NCBI GenBank assembly: GCA_023846275.1
Contig: JAIUJO010000090.1
Location: 883,102 to 947,101, forward strand
From: Vanilla planifolia
Lineage: Eukaryota; Streptophyta; Magnoliopsida; Asparagales; Orchidaceae
Length of the DNA: 64,000 nucleotides
Direction: 5' to 3'
Below, one piece after another: positions 1 to 16,290 of the stretch (position 1 is the first letter of the stretch; the number at the start of each line of letters is the position of its first letter). The notes below the pieces were generated by a model. The model searched no databases. It had not been told where the DNA came from and saw only the letters and a program-made list of their open reading frames with translations. Made by a program: the position numbers and the translations under genes.

Positions 1-3000
1 ACATGTGTGCTCCTACATAAACATACAAACTAATATGACTCACACACATGCATGCATAGAAGCACAAGTAAACATGGACACTCATACATAGGCACATATT
101 AATGCTTACAAACTCACATGACATGCACACACACGCACTAGTATATAGAAAAGGGTGCACATAAACACATGCAAATGCACACACACACAAACAAACTTGC
201 ATGAACACATATTTACAAACACAAAGCTTTGCACACACATGCACATACTCATGCATGCGCTAAAACACAGACTTACATACACATAGGCACACACACATAC
301 GTAATGACACGCACACATGTATGTACACACATGCACACTTATGAACACTCAAGCACAAAAGTAAATGAAAACACACACACACACATCAGAACACATATAA
401 ATAGGAGCATGCACATAGACCTAGATACATAAACGTATACACACACGCATGCACAATGACAAATGCACATAAAGACACACTCGCACCCCCAAAATTACCT
501 ACAAACACACACGCGTGCAAATATATGCACACATAAATAGACTCATACATGCACACACCCACATATGCCCATAAAGAAGCACGAACACAAGCGCACACAT
601 AGGCATACATATACAAATATACAAAAATGAACATGCACACACAGATGCCCACACCCATGCACATATGTACACACACACCCTCAGAAGCACACACACATAC
701 ATGCACATGCACAAATATGCACAAACACACATGCATGCACACAAATGTGCACACACACACAAACATGCACACGCACATGCATATACAAACACAAGCACAC
801 ACACACACACATGAGTGCACACATGCACATATGTTCACACACAAGCAAACACATGAACACACATATGGATGCACACCCACACACACATAGACGTACATTC
901 ATGCACACACACATGCAGCCACATGAATATATATACACACACACACACATAAGCATATATGCACACACCCATGCATACACATGCACATATGCATACACGG
1001 ACAAACCCACAACGACACATGCCCACACACACATGCACCTTGATACATTCACACACATGTATGCACAAACCTACGCACACATGCACCCACATGTATGGAT
1101 GTGCTCATGTGCAAATACAAACACACAAACACACACACACATATACATACTAGACTTCCCACACACATACACACTCATACCTATGCACACAAACACCTAC
1201 ACAAAAATATTCAAATGCATGCACACATGTATGAGCACACATGCATGCACATAGACACACACTCACATAATTAGATATGCACACACATATTCACATGCAT
1301 GAACCATGCATATACACACTCACACATGCATGAAAACACACATAAACACACACACACATGTGCACAAAATACACACCATGCACTCACATGCACAAATGTA
1401 TGCTCACACACATGCATAAATGCACACATATACACTTTTATGTACACATACATGCACAAACTCTCATGCACACAAGCACACACATGCATCAACATTTGTG
1501 CACACATGTACACACATATTTATATGTACATACTTAAACATAAACAAATAGACACGCACATGCGCCCATGTATACACATAAATGTGCGTAGGCATGCACT
1601 CAAGCATGCATGTACACACACGCATAAGGATAAAAATACTGAGAAACACAAAAATACACACACACACACACATGCACTTAGCCACACACACATTTGTGCA
1701 TGTGCACACACATCCATCTACACACACACCCACCCACACACTCATGCACTCACACTTGCCACACACATACACACATGCATGCACACAAACAAACACACCC
1801 ACACATTTAGATGCATGCAAACATATGCATGCACACATATGTAGTGCACACATGCACATATGCAAACACACATATGTGCATATATGCAACCACGCACACG
1901 TACATGAACACACATGCAACCACAAATGTACACACATCCACATGCAATCACACATGCATGTACACCATATACACACACAAATACATAGCAACACACATAC
2001 ACAAGCACACACACACACATAGGCACATGCAAACATCCACATTCACACTCACCCATACACACACAAACATATATGCACACACATACACTTAGGCACATTC
2101 AATGCCAATGCACACAAACATATAATTGCACACACCTACATGTATGTGCACACATGCACAAACACATATGCACACATACACACAAGCATGTATAAATGCA
2201 CATACCTACAAACATGTGCAAAAAATACACACAAACATATAGATGCACACTCACACAAACATGTACACTCATACACACATGCACCTACATACACACATGT
2301 ACACATACATGCACATGGATGTATAAACATGCATATACACACACACCCACACATGTCCACCCGCACACACATACACAAAATATGCAAAAATGCACATATG
2401 TAGATGCACATAAGCATGTGCATGCATACACACATGCATGCATGATGACACAAACAAGCACACATACACATGTACACACACTTGTAAACACATGAACTCA
2501 CAATTCACACACACAAATATGTATGCATGTACACATAGACACAAGCACACAAATGTACACACACATACATGCACCCTCATGCACTCATACATACAAACAC
2601 ACACATGTAAACACATAGGCACACATGTACATGCTAGCTAACACAAATGCACGTAGTGTGCACATACACAGAATTTCACAACCATACATGCACATACACA
2701 CACATGCACTTATAAGTGAAAGCACACATGCATGAAGACACATACATGCACAAACACACAATTACACAGATGCACACATGCACAAATGCAAATCAAAAAA
2801 TAAACACAAACACATGCTCACATTTACACTTGTATTTATGCACACCCACATACATGCACATGTACAAAAACACATGCATAAACATATATATGCACATGTA
2901 CAAGCACACATGCACATACACACACATGCAATCACATGCACATACACATGTACTCATGCACACGAGCACGCAGACTTGTGCATGCACACACATGATCATA

Positions 3001-6000
3001 TATACAAAAAAATATGCACACATTTAAGCACATACATGCACATGCACACACATAGACACACATAAATTTGCACAGTCACATGTATAAGAATATGCATGGA
3101 CACACACATATTAAAAGAAACATGCACACAAGTATTCATGCATATAGACATGCACACACATTCACACATGCACATGCGCACATTTATTCATATAGATGCA
3201 CACAGGAGCACAAAAATGCACAAAGATATGCATTGAAACTTGCACAGATGCACACATAACATGCACTTGTGTATATGCACCAATAAATCCACATGTGTGT
3301 GCATACACACATACATACACACAAACATGAATGCACATATACACACATAACCAAACACACAACCACACACATGAACACACGCACACACCCACTGATCGAC
3401 CCAAGAAAATGTGTGCATGTGCACATACACATGCACATGCATGCTTGTACACACACTCACACACCCAAATACAAACACCTCCACACATACATGTACACAC
3501 ATACACATGCACACTCACACATAGATGCACTCATGACACACACACACATGTACATGCATGCACTCATAGAGCCACACACATGCACATGCATACATGCATA
3601 GACATGCATTGATATACACAGACACACACACAAGAATAGGCATATGCATGCATATAAACACACACACACAAGCTCACTTGCACACATACAAAAACACAAA
3701 AGCATACACACACATGCATATGTTCATATACGTAAGCATATATACACACACACACGCACGCCCACACACATGCATATTATAAGCATAGCAAACATACACG
3801 CATGTTCGTGTGCATGCACTCACAAACATAGAGGCACACTCACAGGCACATATATGCACATGCACACATATGCATAGGCAAACACACACTCAGACACACA
3901 CACATGCACATGCATACATCCACAGGAACACAAACATACATTTAGAAATGCATGCACCTATAAACACACCAACACATACACCCATACAAATAAGCACTAA
4001 CTCCAAGGTAGCCATGTTCCCACACACACACACACACTAAACACCCACAAACACAAGCATAAACATACACACTAACACATGTACATATTTGTTCAGATAT
4101 ATACACACCCATAAACAAAAACATGCACACAATTATGCACAACTACAAACAAGCAAACACATACATGTGCACATGGAATCACACACACACACTCACATTT
4201 TTGCTCACACTCCTACTTGCAAACATGCACAGACAAACATGCAGACACAAGACCATGCACACACATGCACACACATAGACAAACACATGCATACATGTGC
4301 ACATGCATATACATGCACACTGGCACATCCTCATGCACATATGTTTAGACTTTCTTACATGCAAGAACACACCCACACACATACACTCACAAATAGTCAT
4401 ACACATGCAAGCAAACATGCACACATGTATGCAAACACACACATACACAAATGTGGACCCATGCACCAATACGCTCACAAAGACATGCACATGTATACGC
4501 ACTCATTAAAATATGCTCTTGCACTAGCACACACACAAGGAGGGTACACACACACACACCTTCATAAACACATAAATAGACACACACACAAGCTCATAGG
4601 CCCATAGACATATCCATAGAAGCACACACACATGCACACACACAACACACACAACTACACACATCCACAATCACTCACATACAAGTGCAAAACAAACACA
4701 CATGCATACACACAAATACACGAACATGCATATCCATGCACATGCACATACAAATGCATATGCACTTGCATAAGTATGCACACACGTAAACAAAGGCTGA
4801 GTCATTTGCAAAACACATGCACATGGATGTGCACTCACACATTATCACACATGCACACATATACACAAACACATACATGAACACATGCTAATCATTCACA
4901 CAAGCACATGCAAATATACATACACATGCACAAGTATGCACACATGTACATGCATGCACACACATACGCACACCTATGCTAACACAGACAAATGTATGTA
5001 GACACGTGCACTCATGCACCCAAACAAATGCTCATGTCCATGTGCATGGACCTATACTGAAATGCAAAAACACAAATGCATGTGCACTTACTTGCAAACA
5101 ATCATGTAGGTGCACACACACACATACATACACACTCAACCACACACAAAGATTCATAAACATGTACACAAACTAACATTTGTTAATGCACACACACATA
5201 TGCATATACATGCATGCAATACTTACACGTACACACACATGTGCATGCATGCACAAATTAATGCACTCATGCACATGCATATGCATGCACATATAGAGAA
5301 CCTGCACCCTCCCACACACATATTCATGTGAACATGCATGCACACACACAAGCACACATGCACGCACACACACACAAAGATACATGCACACTTGTACTCT
5401 TATGCACACAATGTACACAAACATGTGCACACATGCACAGACACACACATGCACATGAACACAAATACTCCCATGTATATACACGCATACACATACACAC
5501 ACACATATAATGGTGCACACACACATGGCTATGCATACAAGCAAACATTTGTACACATACACACAAACAATAACAAGTACACACACACAACCACACACAC
5601 ACACACACATACACTCATGCACATGCATGTACGCATTATCGTATAAGTGCAAACATATCCATATGCACACAGATGCATACACACATGTACACACACACAC
5701 ACATAAATGTGTGCATAAGCACATGTATACACATACACATGGATGCATATGCACACAAAAATATACACACACACCCACGCACAAGCACTTATAATCACAC
5801 ACATACACATGCATGCACATACAAATGCACACATACATAAGCACACACATCCACATAGCCACACACACACATGCATAAACAAATGCAGACAGAAATATAC
5901 AAACACATGCTCACACATACAGCACTTGTGCACACAAATACACACACACACACACTGAAAAAAATACACCTTCACACATACTCACACACATATACATATA

Positions 6001-8055
6001 CACATGATTACACACATGCACATGCTGACAAACACACACACACACTTGCACACATGCACATGCAAAGACACACATAAACATGTGCACACACAACCAAACT
6101 CATGCACCCACTCCCACACATACTCGCACAATACTCACATACATGGGAACATGCACATGGAAGCACATGCACACACAGACACACATATGTACATACGCAA
6201 AAACACACAAACACAAAGGCATACATGCTCTCATACACAAGCATGTAAATACATACGCACACACACACACACTTATACAAAGCACATACAGATATGCTCA
6301 CACATGCGTGCTTGCATACACACTTACACTCATACACGCACACATGCACAAACATACACATGCACATATACACAAATACATATGCACACACATAGATGAA
6401 TGCATGCACACAAATACACATGAATGCACCCACACACACACACATATGCATACACACACCCACCCACACACCTGCACATACACACCCACTCACACACCTA
6501 CACATACACACCCACACACACATGCACATGCACACATGTACACACATAAGCCTTCACACACACAAGAACACAAAAAAATGCACACGAATGTGCATAGACA
6601 AATGACACACATTCACCTACCCACTTACAAACACACATACACCTATGCTTACATGCATTCACACATGACATGCACACACTCATGCACACATAAAGGCATA
6701 GACACACATGTGCACAAAAATGCACACACACACTCAGACATGCATACACATGCACACACACACACACTTGTATATGCACTTGCACATATATACACGCACA
6801 CACACATGCACACATATATTCACATGCACAAATAAGCACACACACATGAACATGGATATGCACTCACATATACACACATATATATATACATATACACACA
6901 CTCACAAAGGCATGTGCATGCACATAGAAACATGCACACAAGCACAAAAGAACACAAACAATGACACACACATACCTGAAACAAACACATTGAAGTACAT
7001 GCACATATACATTTGTGCATGTACTCACACATGCACATATGTGAACACATACACACACACATGCTCATACACACACATATGCCCACATAGATGTACACAT
7101 ACATGCACACACACACACACACAAATGCATGCATATGAACACATGCACATAGACATGATCATCCACATTGCTATGTGCATATGCACACACACAAATGCAC
7201 ACAAACACAAGTAGACATACTCACACAAACATGCACATTTGCATAAGCATGCACACATGAACACACAAATCCATAAAAACATAAACATGCCCATAGACAC
7301 ACACACATATATACACACATACACATAAGAAGATGCACACAAACACACATATGCACACAAAGACATGAACACAAATGGACATGCACACATGCACACTCAC
7401 GCATAACCGCACTCATGAACACACAAACATGCACACACACATGCATTCACACACACACACACATTCAAATGCACACACACACATGCACACTTAAAGATAT
7501 GCACATAGGGTCACATGCACACAACAACACACACAAACACACACACACAAACATGAAACACACTTCCACAACCATATGCACTCACAAAAATGTTCACAAA
7601 TGAACATGCACAAACACACATACACACATATGTGCACACATGCACACGAACATGCAAACACATATACACTCACACATTCACACAAAAACATGCACACACA
7701 CATGAGTGCAAGCATGCACAAACACATACACCCATTGGCATAGATATACAAGCACACAAGCATATGCACATGCACACACCTACACATAAGCACCCACTCA
7801 CAAAAACATGCACATGTACCCATGTACACACATGCACACCCATGTGTACCTACAAACATACATCCATATGCAAACACATGCACATGCACAAGGACATACA
7901 AATGTATATGCTCAAATGTACATGCATAAGAAATACACATGCACACACACATGCATGCACATGCAAGCACACCAATATGAATAGACACACACTCGCACAT
8001 GCACACACATGCGCACTTAGATGCACACACATGCATATGCTTGCCCCAACAGACA
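1..8055. repeat. CA-rich cryptically simple block 1
   Basis: The + strand is almost entirely CA dinucleotides mixed with CATG, ATGCAT and GCATGC. Purines and pyrimidines alternate for long stretches, a composition known to favour Z-DNA. There is no fixed repeat unit: phrases such as ACACATGCACAC recur at irregular spacing, so this is diverged simple sequence rather than a tandem satellite. Stop codons are rare in several frames, which yields spurious His/Thr-rich (+) and Cys/Val-rich (-) open frames of up to about 250 codons. I see no gene, RNA or transposon in the block. Small islands of less biased sequence lie near 3390-3410 and 4000-4020. Confidence 0.93.
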
Positions 8056-9240
8056 TGCATTAACATATGAGTATGCATATGTGTATGTGTGTGTGCACGT
8101 ACATGTGTGTGTGCACATGTGTTCGTATGTGTAAGTGAGTTTGTGTCCTTATGTTGGAGTGTGGGTGCATGTATGCTTATGTGTGTATGTGTATGTGTGT
8201 GTGTTTATGTGTGTGTGTGTGCATGTGTATCATTGTTTATGTCTATATACGTGCATTTGTGTATGTAGGTGTGTGTATGGGCATCTGTGAGTGCTTGTAA
8301 GTGTGAGTGTGTGTGCATGTTTGTATATATGTTTGCATGTATGTGTTTGTGTGTGTGCAACATTCTGTTTGTGTTTGTGTCAGTGTGTGTGAGCATGTTT
8401 TTTATTTGTGTGTGTATGTGTATAGGTGTGCAATAGCCTTGTGCATGCACGTGCATATGTGTATGCATTTTTTTGCATGTGTGTATGTGAATGTGAATGT
8501 GTGTGTGATTTTGTGTATGCCTACATGTTTGTTCTTGAGTGTGTAAGTATGAGTGCATAGATCTTAGTATGTGTACAGGTATGTGTTATTATGCACGTAT
8601 ATGTATGTGTGTACAATTGTAAATGCATTTGCACAATTGTATGAGTGTGCACAATTATGGATATGTGTGTAAGTGGGTATGGGTGTAAGCATGTATCTAT
8701 GTGTGTGCGTGTCGTATTGTAAGTGTGCATATGAGTCTACATGTTTACATGCATGTGTGTGAGCTCGTGTATGAATGTGTGTGTGTGTGTGCATGCATGC
8801 ATGTATGTGTTGGTGTGAGTTTGTAAATGTGTGTGTGCATGTTTCATTATGTGTGCATGGGTGTATGTGTTTATGTGTCTTCCTGTGCTTTGTGTGCATG
8901 TGTATTCAAGTGTGTGTATGTGTGTGTGTGCATATGTGCTAATCTAAGTGGGGGTGTGTGTGTGTGTGTGCATGCATATGCATGTATATGGACACACGTA
9001 TGAGAATGTGTGTGCTATGAATTTGTTTTTTGCATGTGCATATGTGTTGGTGTGTGTGAGTGTGCTTGTGCTTACGTGTGTTTACATATGTTTGTGTTTT
9101 CTTATGCATTAATTTGCTTGTCAGCTCTTATGCATGTGTTGCTTATCTATGTATTTTTTAGTGTGCATGTGCATGTTTGTGTGTTGTTATGTGCACACAT
9201 GTGTGTAGCTATGTGTGGGTCTATGTGCAAAAGCATGCAT
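8056..9240. repeat. GT-rich segment, opposite strand bias to its neighbours
   Basis: Here the + strand switches abruptly to TG/GT repeats (TGTGTG, GCATGTGT), the reverse complement of the composition on both sides, and switches back about 1.19 kb later. The 9-mer CAACAGACA occurs in the same orientation at 8047-8055 and 9241-9249, directly at the two switch points. The segment is either an inverted piece of CA-rich DNA or an inserted copy in reverse orientation. I see no coding sequence and no convincing terminal inverted repeat. Confidence 0.9.
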
Positions 9241-12200
9241 CAACAGACACAACACCTACATGTGCATACACATAAGCAAACTTGTGTACACACATGTGCG
9301 TGCATGCATATTCACATACACTCTAATACACAAACACAAACACATACACACACACACATATGCACACACACATGCACACGCACATACACACTCACACATA
9401 AACATACACAGATGCACAAATGCATGTGGGTATGCACACACACGCATGCTCACACCCTTACACACTGATGCACAAACATTCACACATACATGCACGCACA
9501 CATAAGCACAAATCCATACACACACGCACACATGCATGCACACACACAAGAATAAGCATACATGAACACAGATGCACACACATGTACACATATGGACACA
9601 TATCCTCACACGCTCACACCCATGCACACACACACAAATGCAAACTAACACATGCACACAAACATGCACATGGAAATACACACTTGCACACACATGCACA
9701 CATCCACACTCGTATATAGATACATACACACACACTTGCTCAAATGCCCACACATACAAGTGCACACACACATATATACTCAAGTGGACACACAAACACA
9801 TAAACAAGCACACAAGCACATGAATGCTTACAATCATACTCATAAGCACATGAACACACACACATGTACATATGCTTGTAGACATGCATGCATAGTTCCT
9901 TACATGCAAATAGACACACTTAGATAAGCATGCACACACTCACACGTACATGCACAAGCAAAAACACACACAAATACATGAACATAGAGAAAAATACATG
10001 CACACACATAGACACACACATGTAGATGCACACACTCACGTACACAAACACATTCACACAAACACATGCACTTAGGATACACACACACACATAAGGATGC
10101 AAACACACCCGCATGTACGCAAACATACATGCATAAGAACACTCGCATGCATGCACATACGACCATTCACACACATGCACACAATAATGCATGTATAGAC
10201 ACATACACACACATGAATGCAAGCATGCAAATGCACACACATGCATTCACATGCATAGACATACATGCAAACACACACACAAAAAAATCCATACACATCG
10301 GCAGACATGGACACACAATCATGCATGTACACTCATACTCACACACACATCAGCTACCATGTGCACACATGCACATGCACACATGCAAGCATACCTAGGC
10401 AACAAAATTTGCTCAAACTTCCATGTGCACAAACCAACTTGCACACTTGAATGCAAACACACACACACGTACCCACATACACACTCATACTTATGCACAC
10501 TTACACATGCATGCACTTGCTCACAGACACACACACATGCATAGTCACACAAAAATGTGCACGTACACCCACATGCTGACTAACATGCACACTTACATGC
10601 ATAGATAAGCACCCATCCACGCTCATATGCACACACAAGTACACATGCACACACCCAGACACAAGTGCACACGTGTACAAATAAAACCACATCCACACAT
10701 GCTAATTCACCTGCACACACGTGTTCGAACAAACTATGCACATACATTAAAATGCCCCACAAAAAACCATACATATGCATGCATACAAATGTGCACACAC
10801 ACACACAAATTCACAAACACATTCACACTAAAAAAACATATGCATAGATGCACACACCCTCATAGACACACATGTGGACACATAAATTTGCTCAACATGC
10901 ACACACAAATACACAGACACATATACACACATTTGCTCACATGCACGTAGATAGATTCACAAACTTACACACATATTCACACACATGCACTCGTGTAGAC
11001 ACTCACATATATACACCTGTATTATTTCATGCATGCACACACACACACACACACACAAACACAAGCATGCACATACACAACCATACACACACACATGCAC
11101 ATGCATACAGACACATTCACAAACAAACACATATGCACATGCACAAACAAACACAAACATGAACATGCACACACACCCACACACATGCACATGAACACAA
11201 AAAAATGCATGCACAAACAAGTGCACCACTCACATCCACACACCCACACAAGCATGCATGCACACACACGCACACGCACACTTGAAAGCACACATACACA
11301 CTCAAACACATTAACATGCACACATAAAAGAACACATACACATACAAACGCATGAACATGCACCGACTCAAGCACACATACATACTCAAACACATGAACA
11401 TGCACACACAAACAAATGTGGGCATACACATGCAAATGCACTATACATACACACACACACACGTGCATGCTTGCTCACATAGACACAATCATGCATGCAT
11501 ACACACACACCTACACATAATGACAAACACATGAGAAGACATGCACACACAAGCACACATGCATACACACACACACACACATATATGCACACACATAGAC
11601 ACATGCAGATTCATACACACACACATGAATATGAAAGACACTGACATGTGTCCATGTGCACACACATATGCACACAGGTGCACTTAGACACATATGCACG
11701 TGCACAAACACACCTACATACACATCTACATATATGAACACACACACACTCTCCTACACGCACATGTGTGAATGTGTAAATGGATGAATACACATGTGTG
11801 TATGTAGATACACACACATGCACACATACACATACATATACAAGCACACTCACATAGACATATACACACACACACGTGTTCATATGTAAACTTAGAAACA
11901 TGCTCACAAACACACACAAGCACAAGTGCAAATAGATGTAGAGTCACACAAACATATACACATGTGTACATATGCATACAACCACACACACACACATTAA
12001 AACAAATGAAGACACAGACAGAGACACAAGCACATAAGCTCATGCGCACAGGCACATGCATGCATGTACACATAAATGAACATACAGACATGTGCACATG
12101 CACACATACACAGACAAACACACAATTAAATAATTAAATTACCCAAAACTTCTCCCACTCACGTGTGCTTGTGTGCACATATAAACATATGCATACACAC

Positions 12201-14500
12201 AAGCATAGATGCATGCACACACACACACACATAGACCAATACACACATCCCCACACATATGCACACAAGCATGTATGCATGCACGAGCATAGAAATAAGC
12301 CCCTAAACACAAGTGCACATATACACACATACAACATGCACAAAGATACATATAGTCACATACACACATGCATGTCCATAGCCACACATGTACATGTCCA
12401 TACATATACACATGCATTATCACACACACGCATGCACAATTACAAACACTATGCATACACAAACATGGACACATGTACTCACATAGACTCACACTCACAC
12501 TTACACACAAGCATGCACACATGCATAGTACACACATGCCCACACACATGTATACACATACTAATACACACATGTGTGCACACTTACTTGCACACAAACA
12601 AATGTAAACACACATGCACACACACACACACACACGTACTCATTAACACATGCATACCTACAAACAAACTAATGCATATGTACATGCACAAAATAATTCA
12701 CTCGCACAGGTACACAAACATGTAGCTACACGTGCACAAAAGCACACAAGCACACACATACACACACACACACATACACACCCAAATGCACATAACCTTA
12801 TGTGTGTTTGCACACAACCACACACATGCACATGCACATAAACATGCAAAAACACATGCATATGCACACACACTCACAGGCACACACATACGTAGACATA
12901 TATGCAAACACAAACACATGCACATACACACACGTGACTACACAAGCAAGCATACACATAGCCACACATAGCCATAGACACATGTGAATGCACACACACT
13001 CACACATGTGCACACATATGCATAAACACACAACACACAAGTATACACACATGAAACACATACATAGACACACACATGAGCACATGCATAAGCACACACA
13101 TGTAGAATCACATACACGTAGACATCCATGCACACACACATACACACACATGCATGCCTATTTGCACTCACACATACACAAACACCCACACACACCTACA
13201 CACATGAACTCACACACACACATGCCTAGAACACACAAGCACATATGTTCATACATGCAAAAATACACATGCACACATACCAATATATACACACATTCCC
13301 ACACAAACATAGACACACTCATATACACATACACACACACACACACAATGCACTTACATGCGCACAGTCAGAAAAATAGATAAACATGCACATACACATG
13401 GATGCACACAAAAATGCACAAAAATGTGCTCACACAAATCCACACACACATGCACCTACATGCATACAAACAAACATACAATCACATATGTGCCATGCAC
13501 ACACACCTACACACATGAACACACACATAGACATACATGTACTCATACACACACACATATGTGCCAATGTAAAGACATACATACACACATCTATGCATAA
13601 TACAAACACATACCTGTAAACACCCCCCACACACATATGCACATAATGATAAGTACATGGATGCACATGCACACATATGAATACACATCATGCACTCACC
13701 CTTGCAAACACAAGCAAATACACACACACACACACACACACACATGTGAAGACATGCATGACCAAATCCACGAACACATGCATGCACAAATCTACATATG
13801 CATAAACACACACACACACACAAGCACCCATAAATACACACATGCACACACACACACATGTAGACATAGACATGAACATGCATGTACACATAGAAGCTCA
13901 CACATGCACACATACACACATAGAAGCACATATGCATAAACACACAAACATGCATGCATACAATTGTGTCCACACTTGGACAAGCACACACGTAGGTGCA
14001 CACACAAATATATGCACTTGCACATCAAGACAAGCTCATAAGGACACGCAACACACACATGTGCACAAACATGTATGTTTAATCAAATGCACACATACAC
14101 AAAAATGAGTGCACACCCACACAAGCACATGCACACACACACACACACACACACTTACACATGCACACTAACACACACACGCACACTAGCATATGCATAT
14201 ACATTCTCAAACATGCACACACATACACACACACACACATATGCACACATGTTATGTAAACACACACATGCATGCTTGCACTCACATGCATACACATATA
14301 TGCAAACACACACATGTGCATACATGCACACACATAGCATAAGTTGATGTCCATGCCAACACATACTCACAAACACACGTAGCTATGCATGCATTTGCAC
14401 AAACATGTAAACATGCACACATATACACACACATGAGCATACACATGAACAGACACATGCGTAATCACACATATGCATAAGAACACATGCTCACATAATA
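9241..14500. repeat. CA-rich cryptically simple block 2
   Basis: This continues block 1 in composition and orientation. It holds the purest CA tracts of the window, (CA)12 at about 13720-13744 and again at about 14132-14154. Short islands with a different base mix lie near 10395-10440, 10680-10770 and 12121-12165. The block ends where it meets a partial Copia LTR near 14500. There is no gene; the His/Thr-rich open frames are artefacts. Confidence 0.92.
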
Positions 14501-16276
14501 GATTAATTCATGTTAGGAATTAAATCCTAAGTTGGCTTAAGCACATTGAGTTAGGTTGGACTCATGTACTTTTAAGTAATGGGAACATGTCAGGTCAGAC
14601 CAATAAATATATCCATGGGTGGCTTGGGTCATAACTCCTTAATAACACTAAAGAATAGCAAATTAGGTTGACTTTTATAGATAAATGAAGTATTACAAAT
14701 GCTAAACATCATATATAATCTTGATTTGTGGGACTAAAAATTATCCCTGTTTACTGTCAAACTATAATGAACAAGTGCCATGCCATTGTACTTTTTTGTA
14801 ATTGAATGATAAGTATCACATCTTCCTTTATGAAAAGTAGATTCCATCTAAGCATTCATCTAATAACCTTGATTCAATAGATGAAATTAGTTCTACCATT
14901 TTGAATAATAATTTTCATCTTATCATCCATCCATAAATCCTAATGAAATAGCTAAGATCTTCTTCACTTTTATGAGGAGTGTATTGCATCTAGTTATTTA
15001 TCCATAAAGCTTGGTTGAATGATTGAGATCATCTTTACATTATTGAATAGTGTTCTTGCACGTTAATATTATGTATCCAACATATGGGATCTAATGAGCT
15101 AGATAAAATTTTTCTTAGATTAGATCTTCACCCTTTATTTAATATTTTGATTGAGTAGTTCCTATTTCATCCAACTAGATATGGTGATCACTATTCCTAC
15201 TCGTAATTAGTGTTTTAGATGTTATTTTTGTTTGCTTTGAATGTCAAAATGTAATAGCTATTTGGGTGACCATCTGTAATCAATGAAAAATATTTATTTT
15301 AGCCTAAAATATTCTAACATAAATAGTAGAAACTTACGAGTTATAGGATTACTGATGTTACTCCTACCACATTAATATTTTTGGAAGAAAAGTTACAAAA
15401 TTTAAAATCTCAATCCGATTTCAATGCCTTTATTGGAACCATATTGGCAACTCATTTTCTCTTACTTGCTTTATCATTTTCTTTGGTTGCATATCTTATT
15501 GGTAACTTTTTTACAATTGATTATTTATTTTCTTATTTCTTTTTTATTTTTTAGAAAAGATTATATTAAAGATCTTTATTGATTTTATCTTTCTTAATAA
15601 CATTAGTACATATTGATAAATCATATGGATTGAATATTTTAAAGCAACGTCCTTTAGATTATCTCAAACTTTTTCATATTAGCATTCATACTCCAACATC
15701 ACAATACCTACAATTATGGTATATATGCTTTTATAAGTGAATAATGAAATATTATGGTTAATTATAATTTTGTATTGTACTTCATCATTATAAGTTTTTA
15801 TAATTAAGATTGTGATGGTGAACCTACTACGGCAAAAGGATGTGGTCTATAAAAGTTTTCTCTACCTCTTATAGAGAAAGAGAATGGCTTTGTTAGTGAA
15901 ATCCTTGTCTGTTTGACTGGGAGTAGATGTAGACACATATTAGGATGAACCATCTAAAAACCACTTGTTATTTTTATTTTTTTTATCATTATATAATTTA
16001 TGATATTTTTCTTATTTAATAATGTTAAATGAAATATATATATAATGCATTTATAAAAATTATTTTTATGAAGAATAAAATAGTTTATTAAAAATGTTTT
16101 TAAAATTAAAAAACATATCTTTTCTTTTAACTTTTTTATTTGACAAAATTTTTAAATGAATAATTTTATAGTTAGAAAAGTTTCATTTAAGAAAATATTT
16201 TAAAAACTAAAAAAAGTTTAAAAGCATAATTCACCTCTCCCCCATCCTTTGAATTGGCTCAGCATAGATTATATCA
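14501..16276 (+). repeat. E1 5' LTR (partial at its left side)
   Basis: This AT-rich LTR aligns with 28741 to about 29590; shared stretches include GACTCATGTACT and TTAAGTAATGGGA. It ends in ATATCA just before a tRNA-Met-type primer-binding site. A C-rich run near 16235, AATTCACCTCTCCCCC, is the typical tail of SIRE-type LTRs. The left side meets CA-rich block 2 inside the LTR, so the LTR start is not present here. I found no gene inside it. Confidence 0.75.
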
Positions 16277-16278
16277 AT

Positions 16279-16290
16279 TGGTATATGAGC
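16279..16290 (+). other. E1 primer-binding site
   Basis: A TGGTATATGAGC stretch followed by AGG lies two bases after the 5' LTR. It resembles the plant Copia primer site complementary to the 3' end of initiator tRNA-Met (TGGTATCAGAGC). It fixes the LTR end and the + orientation of the element. Confidence 0.7.

Noticed and set aside
6080-6835. 251-codon His/Thr-rich frame, and many similar His/Thr- or Cys/Val-rich frames in all CA blocks
   Set aside because: CA repeats read as His-Thr on one strand and Cys-Val on the other; the frames overlap on both strands, have no domain and occur wherever the composition occurs.
8056-9240. Mutator-like DNA transposon, suggested by the 9-bp flanking repeat
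   Set aside because: No terminal inverted repeats and no transposase; the interior is only GT-type simple DNA.
11020-11600. CRISPR-like alternation of repeated phrases
   Set aside because: No constant repeat or spacer length and no cas genes; simple-sequence composition in a plant nuclear setting explains it.
1-14500. Telomeric or classical satellite array
   Set aside because: No TTTAGGG-type repeat and no constant unit length; the phrases recur at irregular spacing.
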